In this document: piece by piece, positions 26,222-34,220 of the stretch
Position numbering within the stretch: position 1 is the stretch's first letter
Layout: each line of letters opens with the position of its first letter
Translations under genes and position numbers: made by a program
Notes under the pieces: model-generated
The model's input: only the letters and a program-made list of their open reading frames with translations
Databases searched by the model: none
What the model was told of the DNA's origin: nothing
Assembly (NCBI RefSeq): GCF_019219025.1
Contig: NZ_JAHUWN010000002.1
Coordinates: 1 to 64,000, forward strand
Length of the DNA: 64,000 bases
Direction: 5' to 3'
DNA from: Bacillus sp. sid0103
Lineage (GTDB): Bacteria > Bacillota > Bacilli > Bacillales_B > DSM-18226

Positions 26222-26294
26222 AATATCTAAAAACGAAAAAATCCGGCTACCTAAAATGGAGCCGAATCATAAAATTTCTACTATTCTTTTAATC

Positions 26295-26365
26295 AGTGCC
26301 TGACACCACGTGTCCATTCAGGATGGACAAATTAGGGGTTGTGTCCACGGATGGTGTCAGGCACC
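26295..26365. repeat. Two REP-like palindromes in inverted orientation
   Basis: GTGCCTGACACC (26296-26307) and its inverse GGTGTCAGGCACC (26353-26365) flank TGTCCAT / ATGGACA (26311-26329) and GTGTCCACGGAT. The whole block can fold on itself. Confidence 0.75.
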
Positions 26366-26415
26366 ACAAAAGGTAACAGTAAATGCGCCACAAAGGCTCC
26401 CCTTTAAATACGCCT

Positions 26416-27016
26416 TCAGATCCATCCTTTTTTTTCGGCAATGCTAGCAGCTTTGTTGCGGTTTTTGGCGTCTAGCTTGTGGATAATTTCAGAGAAATAG
26501 TACGAATGGTACCCGATTATAAATAGAGTTCGGATTGGATTTCTTTTGTCGTTTTTCCTAAAGATGCTAATCTTAAAATCTCCTGTTCTCTTGGCGTGAG
26601 TGGATTTTCCTCGCGGATTACATCAAACGCCAGCTCAGGGCTGAATACGCGTTTGCCTGCATGACCTTGTGAATCGCATCCGCAAGCTCGTCAATCTCCC
26701 CGTCCTTTAGCAAATATCCGTAAACACCAATTTTTACAGCTTTTTCAAAATATCCAGGCCTTGCAAAAGAAGTTAATATGATCACCTTACTCGGAACAGA
26801 TCGCCGTGCTAGCTCTTCGGCCACCTCAAGTCCATTCAAAACTGGCATTTCAATATCCACTAAACAGACATCCGGCTGCAGCTTAAGAATTGAAGTGAGT
26901 GCGTATTCCCCATTCATTGCTTGACCAATGACTTTCATATCTTGTTCTAAATCAAGTAACGAGCTGAGTGCGCCCAATAACATTCGCTGGTCTTCAGCGA
27001 TAAATAGGCGAATCAT
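26416..27016 (-). pseudogene. Broken NarL/DesR-type response regulator
   Basis: The receiver domain is intact for 120 residues: IRLFIAEDQRMLL, phosphorylation Asp in CLVDIEMPVLNG, ILTSF and the Lys of GYLLKDGE. A frameshift near 26650 then ends the frame. The LuxR-type helix-turn-helix continues in another frame (NPLTPREQEILRLASLGKTT), hits a TAA, and shifts again. Start ATG at 27016 overlaps the stop of the kinase remnant. Confidence 0.75.
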
Positions 27017-27147
27017 ACCGCGGCACCCCCTGCTTTTCTTATAATTGGAACAGTCATTTCTAAGACAGCCCCACTATGATTGGAAAGAACGAGAGAACCA
27101 TCAATCAGGGTGAGCCGCTCCTCCACCTCCTGCTTTCTTGATTTCAT
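27013..27147 (-). pseudogene. C-terminal fragment of a DesK-type sensor kinase
   Basis: EVEERLTLIDGSLVLSNHSG and AVLEMTVPI are the end of a HATPase domain of the LytS/DesK type. The TGA overlaps the response regulator ATG. Everything upstream of about 45 codons is gone. Confidence 0.6.
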
Positions 27148-27558
27148 TTTATGAAACAAGGAGATAATTTTTAGTAAGCATTGTCACCAAAATAAAGTGC
27201 AAATGTCATCTTTTTAGGATAATTTTTTGAGAGGGTTTATACGTAGCGGTTTAGCGGCTGCCATAAGGATGGGTTAGTTAAATGGAGCGAAGCTAGGTCT
27301 GAGGGGGTATGTTCGCAGATATTAACAACGTTATCAACATATTTTCCAGTGATATCCACATGTTTAAAGTGGATATCCACAGTTTCCTAAAATTTTATCA
27401 CAGATAATGTGAATAAATTTGGTTTCATCTTAAATTTTTACCAGTCGATGAAATTATCCACAAAACCCGCAGTTTTATCCACAAAACTAGCAAGTTTACC
27501 CACAATCCACTTTAATATATCCACATTTTCAATGGATACTATCCACATTTTTCATTAC
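27148..27558. other. Gene-free region with the DnaA-box cluster
   Basis: No coding signal. The right half (27331-27547) is packed with DnaA-box-like 9-mers, listed separately. The left half shows nothing I can identify. Confidence 0.6.
27331..27547. promoter_or_regulatory. Cluster of nine DnaA-box-like sites
   Basis: Perfect TTATNCACA boxes are at 27408-27416 (minus), 27454-27462 and 27475-27483. One-mismatch boxes are at 27331 (TTATCAACA), 27352, 27373, 27517 (ATATCCACA), 27496 (TTACCCACA) and 27539 (CTATCCACA). The sites at 27454, 27475 and 27496 are spaced 21 bases apart, i.e. two helical turns, on the same face. 27369-27380 is the palindrome GTGGATATCCAC. Known DnaA-box clusters in B. 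subtilis bind DnaA and restrain initiation. Confidence 0.65.
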
Positions 27559-27588
27559 AAAAGGCCTAGCGTAAGGGCTAGGCCTTTG
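27559..27588. terminator. Terminator after the 46-residue gene
   Basis: Stem AAAGGCCTAGC / GCTAGGCCTTT with a 6-base loop, ending just after the minus-strand gene's stop. Confidence 0.75.
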
Positions 27589-27591
27589 TGA

Positions 27592-27732
27592 TTATCTGTT
27601 TGAGCCTTCTTCTTGATTTTCACTATCGTACCGTTCAACAATCTCCGTAAGTTCGCCCGTATCGCCTTTTGCATTAATAATCTCAAAAATTTCATTTAAT
27701 CCGTCACTCGTTTGCTCATCGTTCTTTTTCAT
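27592..27732 (-). CDS. Small acidic protein, 46 residues, unknown
   Basis: ATG at 27732 stands behind a strong AAGGGGGTACC site and the frame runs to TAA at 27592, followed at once by a terminator hairpin. The product begins MKKNDEQTSDGLNEIFEII and is Glu/Asp-rich (pI low), with no membrane segment. I do not recognise a family. The clear ribosome binding site and terminator make it a believable gene despite its size. Confidence 0.6.
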   Translation of the reverse strand: MKKNDEQTSDGLNEIFEIINAKGDTGELTEIVERYDSENQEEGSNR

Positions 27733-27889
27733 CTCGGTACCCCCTTTTTTTATAGGATACCCAAATTCAAAGGAAACTATTTCTGGGGAAATATGTCGAA
27801 AACATTCTTATCCCGCGTGACAGTATTCTTCTTTTTTCCGCGCGATTATTTGCTATCTTAAAAGAAATCATCGAGTGGAGGACAATTGT

Positions 27890-28057
27890 ATGTATTTTGA
27901 ATGCTTGTTAGATGCCATATTGGGGGAACGGCAAATTTTCCATATTATCGATTGCTCGATCTGTGGATTTGAGGAAATCTATTATGAAAATCCTGCTGCA
28001 AAGCAACTGATTGGACGAGCTTGCTATAACTGTAACTTTGTCCAGAGATTTGAATGA
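27890..28057 (+). CDS. Small zinc-ribbon-like protein, 55 residues
   Basis: ATG at 27890 lies 8 bases after GGAGG; the in-frame GTG at 27875 lies before that site and is not used. Two Cys-x2-Cys knuckles (CSIC and CYNC, about 22 residues apart in the middle third) suggest a small zinc ribbon. No family recognised. It ends at TGA at 28055-28057; the next gene is convergent. Confidence 0.6.
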   Translation: MYFECLLDAILGERQIFHIIDCSICGFEEIYYENPAAKQLIGRACYNCNFVQRFE

Positions 28058-28106
28058 CCAAAGGCAGATGCACTTAGCATTGCGACTGGAGCGCTCCAAT
28101 TAAATA

Positions 28107-28128
28107 GAGCTTGGATCGGTCCAAGCTC
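28107..28128. terminator. Terminator between convergent genes
   Basis: Perfect 9-base stem GAGCTTGGA / TCCAAGCTC with a TCGG loop. Confidence 0.6.
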
Positions 28129-28136
28129 CACTTTCA

Positions 28137-28568
28137 TCAATGAACGATGGCTCCTCTTAACTGGTTAATTCCAAACTCCAAATATCCTTTTAAACAAGTT
28201 AGCATATAAACCCAGCCTTCTTTATTATCCAGCAGATGACTCATCAACTCATCATCATCTTCTTTAAATCCTTCTTCAGTAATTTCAATGATGGTGCTCG
28301 ATTCATCCAATTCTTCTAGTGATATCGTGACAATGTTTCCTTCTCCATCTGTCCCCCACCGGAACATGATTTTCTCATTTGGGACGACTTCCATTACTTC
28401 GATATCAACTTGGGCATTGTATTCCTCGTATCTAAGTGTTACGGTCTGGCCCTGCTCCCACCGTGCGCCTGATGAGAACCAGAAATTCTTGATTTTTGCA
28501 GGATCAACGAATGCTTCAAATACCTCATGAGCAGGTTTCATGATCTTAAATTTTGTACGATTGTACAT
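28137..28568 (-). CDS. SRPBCC/AHSA1-family protein
   Basis: About 143 residues of the START/AHSA1 helix-grip fold: FKIMKPAHEVFEAFVDPAKIKNFWF at the N terminus, then EVVPNEKIMFRW and a C-terminal helix GWVYMLTCLKGYLE (WxxxLxxLKxxLE), all typical. The start is set at 28568 (ATG behind GAGAGGGG) rather than the TTG at 28592. Such proteins bind hydrophobic ligands or act as stress-related lipid-binding proteins; function here unknown. Single gene. Confidence 0.8.
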   Translation of the reverse strand: MYNRTKFKIMKPAHEVFEAFVDPAKIKNFWFSSGARWEQGQTVTLRYEEYNAQVDIEVMEVVPNEKIMFRWGTDGEGNIVTISLEELDESSTIIEITEEGFKEDDDELMSHLLDNKEGWVYMLTCLKGYLEFGINQLRGAIVH

Positions 28569-28673
28569 TTCGGGAAATCCCCTCTCTTTCAATACATTGC
28601 TATATGTAATGGTTGTCCTATTGCTCTATTTTATACCATTCAATCTGTAAAAAAATCCTTTTTAATCTATAAA

Positions 28674-28702
28674 AAAGCCAGTATTCCAAAATACTGGCTT
28701 TA
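28674..28702. terminator. Terminator after the 54-residue gene
   Basis: AAAGCCAGTAT / ATACTGGCTTT, 11-base stem with a 6-base loop; U-tract on the minus strand reading away from the small gene. Confidence 0.75.
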
Positions 28703-28719
28703 AATAGATATAGGTTCGC

Positions 28720-28884
28720 TTACATTTTCAAAGCAAATTCAAGAACTTTACTATTATGATAACTGGATTTAACGTTTAGCTTTGCTCTTAACTCTTCATC
28801 CAAACAATCTTGCTTTAAGAGTTCGTTGTGGCGGTGCTGAATTAAATGGTAGTAATATTTTCCCTTTATAAACATTTTCAACAC
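28720..28884 (-). CDS. 54-residue protein under a c-di-GMP riboswitch
   Basis: GTG at 28884 (or TTG at 28881) follows AAGGGGGA by about six bases; the frame ends with TAA at 28720, 18 bases before a terminator hairpin. The product (VLKMFIKGKYYYHLIQHRHN...) is basic and hydrophilic, without signal peptide or Cys pairs, and I recognise no family. It is the only gene between the riboswitch and the terminator, so it is very probably the regulated gene. Confidence 0.65.
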   Translation of the reverse strand: MLKMFIKGKYYYHLIQHRHNELLKQDCLDEELRAKLNVKSSYHNSKVLEFALKM

Positions 28885-28910
28885 AAAAAATCCCCCTTAC
28901 TAGTTATTTA

Positions 28911-29026
28911 CATAAATCGCAGGAGTTATCGTGTTCGGTAACTGGCAAGCATCGTTATTAAAACCTTAGCCCCTGTAGTTTTGCGTCACCACTTTTCAAT
29001 GGCTTTGCCGTTTCGTACGATTTATG
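28911..29026 (-). ncRNA. Cyclic-di-GMP-I riboswitch (GEMM-I)
   Basis: On the minus strand the aptamer blocks appear in order: ACGGCAAAGCC, a GAAA tetraloop, GGTGACGCAAAACTAC, AGGGGCTAAGG, then GATGCTTGCCAG and TTACCG. These match the GEMM-I consensus (GGCAAACC, GAAA receptor partner, GACGCAAAGC, CCTAA, GCCGGGTTACCG). A perfect 9-base outer helix CATAAATCG / CGATTTATG encloses it. The gene start is 27 bases downstream with no terminator between. CTCCT in the 3' part (near 28921) can pair with the AGGGG of the ribosome binding site, which suggests translational control (inference). Confidence 0.85.
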
Positions 29027-29238
29027 TGTTTATTTAGAATATAAGCAACTGTTATATAAAAGGAAAGTGTCTTTGGACCCACACTCTATGAATAGTTGTA
29101 ACTTTTTGAAAACTAATTGCTAGATTGGCTTCCATCTTAAAATTCACACACGTAGTGGTCAGAGTTTAAAAAGACGTTTTAAAGTTCTTGTTCCTGTCCA
29201 TGATGTTACTGGAGAGAATTTTTAAGCAAAGGAAGTTA
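29027..29238. promoter_or_regulatory. Shared region between riboswitch RNA and the VanY-like gene
   Basis: Divergent promoters for the riboswitch transcript (minus) and the lipoprotein gene (plus) must lie in this AT-rich stretch, but no pair of boxes is clear enough to mark. An in-frame TTG at 29188 extends the downstream ORF but lacks a ribosome binding site. Confidence 0.35.
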
Positions 29239-29988
29239 ATGATGATAAAAATACGTTTCGTTTTCTTGTATCTTATGGTGATTGCACTTTCTTTAGCAGG
29301 TTGTAGTGGAAGATATCAGTTTTTTCAGGATGAAGGGAACTTGACAAAAAATGAAGTTTCTGTCAATGAAAAGCACCGAGCCGAAGCAAACAGCCAGGAG
29401 GTTTCCTCCCCAGAGGTTATACCTGTTCTTGTTAATAAGACCAATAAACTGCCAGATGATTATCATCCAAGTGATTTAATTTATCCTGACATTCCTTTTA
29501 CATTTAAACAGAAAGCTGAAAAGCGACAAATGAGGGCCGATGCAGGAGCAGCTATTGAAAAATTATTTGCAGGTGCAAAAAAACAGGGCGTGAATCTGTT
29601 AGGTGTTTCTGCCTACAGGTCCCATGCTTCCCAAGCAGCATTGTTTAAATATTATGCCAATCAAGATGGGTATGAGGCGGCAAGAAAATATAGTGCCGTA
29701 CCTGGAACGAGCGAGCATGAAACCGGCCTCGCCATTGATGTGACGGGCGGTGATGGCAAATGTGCCGCCGAAGACTGCTTCGAAGGAACAAAAGAGGCGA
29801 TCTGGCTTCAGGATCATGCTGAAGAATACGGCTTTATCATCCGCTACCCTAAAGGTAAAGACGAAATCACTGGCTACCAATACGAACCATGGCATTTGCG
29901 CTACGTCGGAAAAGCAATCGCTAAAGAAATCATGAGCCGCGGCATCACACTCGAAGAATATGTTGATTCAACTGTTGTGAATAACTGA
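29239..29988 (+). CDS. D-alanyl-D-alanine carboxypeptidase lipoprotein (VanY/M15B)
   Basis: A 249-residue lipoprotein: signal peptide with lipobox LAGC (Cys about residue 22), then a linker, then the M15B peptidase. The zinc and active-site motifs are visible: SAYRSHASQ, PGTSEHETGLAIDV (His and Asp ligands) and EPWHLRYVG (His ligand). It trims the terminal D-Ala from peptidoglycan stem peptides outside the membrane. Start at 29239 is chosen because AAAGGAAG precedes it and a signal peptide follows directly. Single gene. Confidence 0.88.
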   Translation: MMIKIRFVFLYLMVIALSLAGCSGRYQFFQDEGNLTKNEVSVNEKHRAEANSQEVSSPEVIPVLVNKTNKLPDDYHPSDLIYPDIPFTFKQKAEKRQMRADAGAAIEKLFAGAKKQGVNLLGVSAYRSHASQAALFKYYANQDGYEAARKYSAVPGTSEHETGLAIDVTGGDGKCAAEDCFEGTKEAIWLQDHAEEYGFIIRYPKGKDEITGYQYEPWHLRYVGKAIAKEIMSRGITLEEYVDSTVVNN

Positions 29989-29995
29989 TTTGATT

Positions 29996-30008
29996 GGTGC
30001 CTGACACC
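29996..30008. repeat. REP-like palindrome
   Basis: GGTGCCTGACACC, exact copy, between the VanY-like gene and the following terminator. Confidence 0.75.
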
Positions 30009-30013
30009 CTAAA

Positions 30014-30047
30014 AAGCCCTCGCTTGCACTTATTGCAGCGAGGGCTT
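30014..30047. terminator. Bidirectional terminator
   Basis: AAGCCCTCGCTTGCA / TGCAGCGAGGGCTT between convergent VanY-like and telA genes. Confidence 0.75.
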
Positions 30048-30053
30048 ACTTAT

Positions 30054-31232
30054 TTATTTCCCTTTGATTTCTAGTAATTTTAAGCGAAGGTCGTTTTCCA
30101 TCGATGCCAGTTCCTGTTCGGCTAGGCGGCGCTTTTGGCGGCCTTCCTCTTGGATTCGCATCGTTTCTTCGAGTGTTGTGATCAGGCTTTCCTGGGTTTT
30201 CTTCAAGGTTTCAATATCGACGATACCTCGTTCGTTTTCTTTCGCCGTCTCAATGGTATTGGTTTTTAGCATTTCAGCATTTTTCAACAAAAGTTCATTG
30301 GTTGTTTTGGAAACCTGCTTTTGCGCCTCGACCGCATGACGTTGGCGGATTAATGTCAACGCAATCGCCACTTGATTTTTCCATAACGGAATCGCCGTCA
30401 TGATCGAAGATTGAATTTTTTCCACAAGCGCCTGATTCGTATTTTGGATTAAGCGAATCTGCGGTGCGCTTTGAATGGTAATTTCCCGGCTTAATTTCAA
30501 ATCATGAAGCCGCTTATCTAACCGATCAGCAAATTGGATCATATCGTTAACTTCTTGAAACTTCATTTGATCATTGGTTAGTTCCGCCGCTTTTTTCAGC
30601 TGTGGAATCGTCTTTTCCTGCATTTCCTCCAGCTTTATTTCCCCAGCGGCAATATAGACATTAAGAGCATGGAAATATTCTTTATTCGTCTCATATAACT
30701 GTTCGAGCAATTTGATATCGGACATGAGGACATTTTTGCTCCGGTCTAGTTTTACACTGATTCGGTCAATTTGGGCGCCCGTTTTTTGGTATTTTGAAAG
30801 TACTTCTTGGATTGATCCTGAAATTTTTCCAAACATACGAGCAAATAAGGATGGCTTCCCATCCTTCAAATCATCGGGATTCACTTCATCGAGTCTCTTC
30901 ATTAAGTCACTAATGATTTGCCCAATTTCACCCACATCCTGTTTCTGCACATGTTCGAGCATCGTATGGGAGAATGACAGCAGTTTTCCTTGGGCTTGGG
31001 TACCATATTGAATCATCGACTGATGGTTAGCCGGATCGATTTGCTCTGCAATCTGATAGGCCTTTGCGCGATGTTCTTCCGGGATCACATCAATTAATTT
31101 GACCGGTTTTGGTTCGCTAGAGTGCTGGATTGGCGTTTTTGCCTTCTCCAGTTTATCCCCAAATGGGTCAGCAAGGATATCATCAAATAAATTACCTGTT
31201 TTACTTGGTTGAATTGGGTTGTTTTCGTTCAT
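30054..31232 (-). CDS. telA: TelA/KlaA-family protein (YaaN)
   Basis: About 392 residues, mostly helical and charged with long coiled-coil stretches, matching the toxic-anion-resistance TelA family (B. subtilis YaaN). The call rests on overall character, length (about 390) and the xpaC partner gene, as in the yaaM/xpaC-yaaN pair of B. subtilis. ATG at 31232 overlaps the xpaC stop (ATGA) and has AGGTGG in front; GTG at 31241 is an alternative. TelA proteins are linked to tellurite and antimicrobial resistance; mechanism unknown. Confidence 0.85.
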   Translation of the reverse strand: MNENNPIQPSKTGNLFDDILADPFGDKLEKAKTPIQHSSEPKPVKLIDVIPEEHRAKAYQIAEQIDPANHQSMIQYGTQAQGKLLSFSHTMLEHVQKQDVGEIGQIISDLMKRLDEVNPDDLKDGKPSLFARMFGKISGSIQEVLSKYQKTGAQIDRISVKLDRSKNVLMSDIKLLEQLYETNKEYFHALNVYIAAGEIKLEEMQEKTIPQLKKAAELTNDQMKFQEVNDMIQFADRLDKRLHDLKLSREITIQSAPQIRLIQNTNQALVEKIQSSIMTAIPLWKNQVAIALTLIRQRHAVEAQKQVSKTTNELLLKNAEMLKTNTIETAKENERGIVDIETLKKTQESLITTLEETMRIQEEGRQKRRLAEQELASMENDLRLKLLEIKGK

Positions 31233-31885
31233 TTTAGCCACCTATTTTCTTCCGGAAATTTAGCGTCCTTTTGCTTATTGAGGGTATGCTTTGCGACGTC
31301 AATTTCAAAATTCAAGTGATCAATGTCATCTGATATCACTTTGTATAAATCCTCTTCCACTACCCTTGTTAGTTCATCGAGAGTATGACGGGTCTCGATG
31401 AGGGATTGACCCATCTCCATGCTCTTTTTTGGCTGCGAGGATAAAAAGCTATATTTTTCTGTAAGTTCAACAATGGAGTCTAAATGAGAAAAATAAAACT
31501 GCTCCGCTTGGTAAAAACGCTTAGGTTCTTTCGTGGTCATCTTGTGTATTTTTTTTGTAATTCTAAGGAGATCAATCCGTTGTTTTACAGATGAAATATC
31601 ACGGATGGTGAATAGATTTTTATTCAAGCGATTGATTTTTTGTTTAGCTTCCATTAGGTTCTTCCGAATGTAGCGATATTCTTTTCTTGATATCTGATGC
31701 TTTTTTAAGAAGCGGGTGTTCATAACAATGGCAAGAATGAAATGGGTAAGAATCCCTGTGGTTATCGCTATCCCCGATGACGGCCAAAAAGTCTGGTCGA
31801 AAGGAAAATAGCTGATAAGCCAAGTTAGCACAGTTACAGGAACGGCTACCAATGAGCGGATAAGAAACGACAAGATCGGGTTCAT
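31229..31885 (-). CDS. xpaC: XpaC-family membrane protein
   Basis: 218 residues: two hydrophobic helices within the first 60 residues ([32 protein letters not shown]), then a long charged helical region with hydrolysis-family character (5-bromo-4-chloroindolyl phosphate hydrolysis protein). First gene of the xpaC-telA pair, with stop/start overlap. In B. subtilis the pair lies near the origin. The true function of XpaC is not settled. Confidence 0.8.
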   Translation of the reverse strand: MNPILSFLIRSLVAVPVTVLTWLISYFPFDQTFWPSSGIAITTGILTHFILAIVMNTRFLKKHQISRKEYRYIRKNLMEAKQKINRLNKNLFTIRDISSVKQRIDLLRITKKIHKMTTKEPKRFYQAEQFYFSHLDSIVELTEKYSFLSSQPKKSMEMGQSLIETRHTLDELTRVVEEDLYKVISDDIDHLNFEIDVAKHTLNKQKDAKFPEENRWLK

Positions 31886-32109
31886 ATTTAATCGACTCCT
31901 GACTTAAGACATCTTTATATTCCTACGAATGAATGCAATGGAATGTTTCATTTCCCTCAAAAAATTCAACTAAAAGAAAATTATTTCCATTTACTACTTC
32001 CACAATACACGAAAAAACTCCTCCCCGCCATAGACCTCAAACGGAAAGAAATCTAGGACCTGAGACGTATTTTTTAGTTTTCGTCTAGTTTCATTGGGTG
32101 GTATTTTGA

Positions 32110-32122
32110 GGTGTCAGGCACC
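32110..32122. repeat. REP-like palindrome (inverted)
   Basis: GGTGTCAGGCACC, followed by GCTCGTGGACAG, the inverse of the TGTCCACG box seen beside other copies. Confidence 0.75.
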
Positions 32123-32168
32123 GCTCGTGGACAGTTCACATCATTTTGTATGCGTGGATTGGACAGTA

Positions 32169-32205
32169 ATAAGAGCAAGACCACAATAAATCGGAGCTTG
32201 CTCTT
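32169..32205. terminator. Terminator after the VOC gene
   Basis: AAGAGCAAG / CTTGCTCTT with a long loop; T-run on the plus-strand side, so the direction of use is uncertain. Confidence 0.45.
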
Positions 32206-32249
32206 TTTGGTTTTTATTTGACTGTACATTCAAGATGAGCTCATTTATA

Positions 32250-32636
32250 CTACCGCTCGTAAAGTTCTATCGGCAGCCCATCTGGGTCGGCGAAGAATGT
32301 GAACTTCTTATTAGTTACGGGGTCCACACGTACGTCTTCCACATCCACTTGATGATTCTTCATATAATGAACTGCTTCTTCAATGTCATCTACCTCAAAG
32401 GCAAGATGCCTTAATCCAGCGGCTTCAGGATAACTTGGCCGCTCAGGCGGGTTTGGAAAAGAAAACAACTCGATTTGGTATTGACCATTTACCTCTAAAT
32501 CAAGCTTATAGGAATCTCGTTCCTCCCGATAAACTTCGTTAACAGGAGTAAGCCCAAGGACTCGCACATAAAAATCCTTTGACTTTTCATAATCCGAACA
32601 AATCACCGCAACATGGTGAATCTTATTCAACTTCAT
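32250..32636 (-). CDS. VOC (glyoxalase/bleomycin-resistance) family protein
   Basis: 128 residues made of two beta-alpha-beta-beta-beta modules. Likely metal ligands are visible: His in KIHHVAVIC near the N terminus, Glu in QIELFSF, His in LRHLAFEV and Glu in LPIELYER. Closest in character to the YwkD/GloA2-like group. It may be a lyase or isomerase for small dicarbonyl compounds; substrate unknown. Single gene with a downstream hairpin. Confidence 0.85.
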   Translation of the reverse strand: MKLNKIHHVAVICSDYEKSKDFYVRVLGLTPVNEVYREERDSYKLDLEVNGQYQIELFSFPNPPERPSYPEAAGLRHLAFEVDDIEEAVHYMKNHQVDVEDVRVDPVTNKKFTFFADPDGLPIELYER

Positions 32637-32759
32637 TTAATCACATCTCCTTAACAACTCATTCACAAACAAACACCCCTTGCCTACTTAGACAAGAGGT
32701 TCAAATTAAACTCCCACTGTTCACCTCAAATGGACGAAACATCAAAAGTGTCTACGTGA

Positions 32760-32772
32760 GGTGCCTGACACC
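32760..32772. repeat. REP-like palindrome
   Basis: Exact GGTGCCTGACACC, preceded by GTCTACGTGA, between the VOC gene and wecB. Confidence 0.75.
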
Positions 32773-32843
32773 AAACAGTGACAACTGACAGTGACAAGAA
32801 ACAGTAACACCAAACAGACACCACCCAACTCACCCTCCACAAA

Positions 32844-33986
32844 CTATTCCCCTAAGTCCGATGGTCGTTCTTCTTTTCGGAAGTGGTGGAGGATGGCTTT
32901 GACGATTCTTTCGGAGGCGTATCCATCTCCATAAGGGTTGGAGGCGTGAGCCATTTTGTTATGTGATGCTGGGTCTGACAACAGTTCATCTGCTAGTCCA
33001 AAGATTGTTTCCTCATCTGTTCCAGCTAGTTTAAGAGTGCCTGCTTCTATCCCTTCTGGGCGCTCGGTGGTATCACGTAAAACCAACACCGGTACTCCCA
33101 AGGATGGCGCCTCTTCCTGTACACCGCCAGAATCCGTCAAAATCAAGTAGGCTCTTGAGGCAAAGTTATGGAAATCAATCACATCTAACGGCTCGATCAG
33201 ATGAATTCGATCGTTTTGACCCAGCACACGATTGGCGATCTCACGAACCACTGGATTCATATGGACCGGATAAACCACCTGCACATCCTCATGCTTTTCA
33301 ACCAAACGGCAAATGGCTCGGAACATGTTTTCCATTGGTTCACCAGTGTTTTCCCTACGGTGGGCCGTCATTAAAATCAACCTATCGTTCCCAAGGCGAT
33401 CTAAAACAGGGTGAGAGTAATTTTCCCTTACCGTTGTTTTTAGTGCATCAATGGCTGTGTTTCCCGTGATATATATTGATTCTTCTCTTTTATTTTCCAC
33501 CAAAAGGTTCCGTTTTGATTGAGGGGTTGGCGAAAAGTGAAGATCAGCCAATACTCCCGTCAACTGGCGGTTCATTTCCTCAGGGTATGGAGAATATTTA
33601 TTATGAGTCCGGAGTCCAGCTTCCACATGTCCAATTGGAATGGAATGATAGAAGGCAGCTAAACTAGCGATAAACGTGGTCGTCGTATCACCATGGACCA
33701 GGACAATATCTGGCTTGACGTCGGCAAGAACTTGATTGAGTCCCTCTAAACTCCTGGTTGTTACTTCTAGCAAGGTTTGCCGTTCCTTCATTATATTTAA
33801 GTCATAATCGGGTGCAATTTCAAAAATTTGCAACACCTGATCCAGCATTTCACGGTGCTGCGCCGTTACCGTCACAATCGGTTTAATTTTATCAGGGTAC
33901 TTCCCTAATTCTTTTACCAAAGGAGCCATTTTTATCGCTTCCGGTCTCGTTCCAAACACAGTCATTACCTTCAATTGATTCTCCAT
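32844..33986 (-). CDS. wecB: UDP-N-acetylglucosamine 2-epimerase (non-hydrolysing)
   Basis: About 380 residues of the WecB/MnaA family converting UDP-GlcNAc to UDP-ManNAc, the precursor for teichoic-acid linkage units and some capsules. The motifs are FGTRPEAIKMAPL at the N terminus, LVHGDTTTT, HVEAGLRT, MTAHRREN and TDSGGVQEEAPSLG. The start is set at 33986 (ATG five bases after GGAGG); the upstream GTG at 33998 lies before that site. Single gene. Confidence 0.9.
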   Translation of the reverse strand: MENQLKVMTVFGTRPEAIKMAPLVKELGKYPDKIKPIVTVTAQHREMLDQVLQIFEIAPDYDLNIMKERQTLLEVTTRSLEGLNQVLADVKPDIVLVHGDTTTTFIASLAAFYHSIPIGHVEAGLRTHNKYSPYPEEMNRQLTGVLADLHFSPTPQSKRNLLVENKREESIYITGNTAIDALKTTVRENYSHPVLDRLGNDRLILMTAHRRENTGEPMENMFRAICRLVEKHEDVQVVYPVHMNPVVREIANRVLGQNDRIHLIEPLDVIDFHNFASRAYLILTDSGGVQEEAPSLGVPVLVLRDTTERPEGIEAGTLKLAGTDEETIFGLADELLSDPASHNKMAHASNPYGDGYASERIVKAILHHFRKEERPSDLGE

Positions 33987-34220
33987 CGCGGCCTCCACTA
34001 TCTCTTCATTCCAATATAATTTTCATTTACAAACATGATACCAAAGATTACTCATTTTTGAAAAAACAAACCCCACAATCTGCCACTAAATTTCCTTATC
34101 TTTCAATAACACACTGTTATTTTTGAAAAATTTTACATGTACAATATTACTTTTCTCCCAAGTTCGAATATATTGCAGAGAAAATTTTTAAAAATATCCA
34201 ACCTAGGAGTGAATTATATA

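Larger units (their letters stand above)
26061..26415. other. Intergenic region upstream of gtaB copy 2
   Basis: No gene. Contains a terminator-like hairpin (26191-26221) and a double REP-like element (26295-26365), listed separately. Confidence 0.6.
31886..32249. other. Intergenic region upstream of xpaC
   Basis: No gene. Contains one REP-like palindrome (32110-32122, followed by the inverted GTGGACAG box) and a terminator hairpin (32169-32205). Confidence 0.55.
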
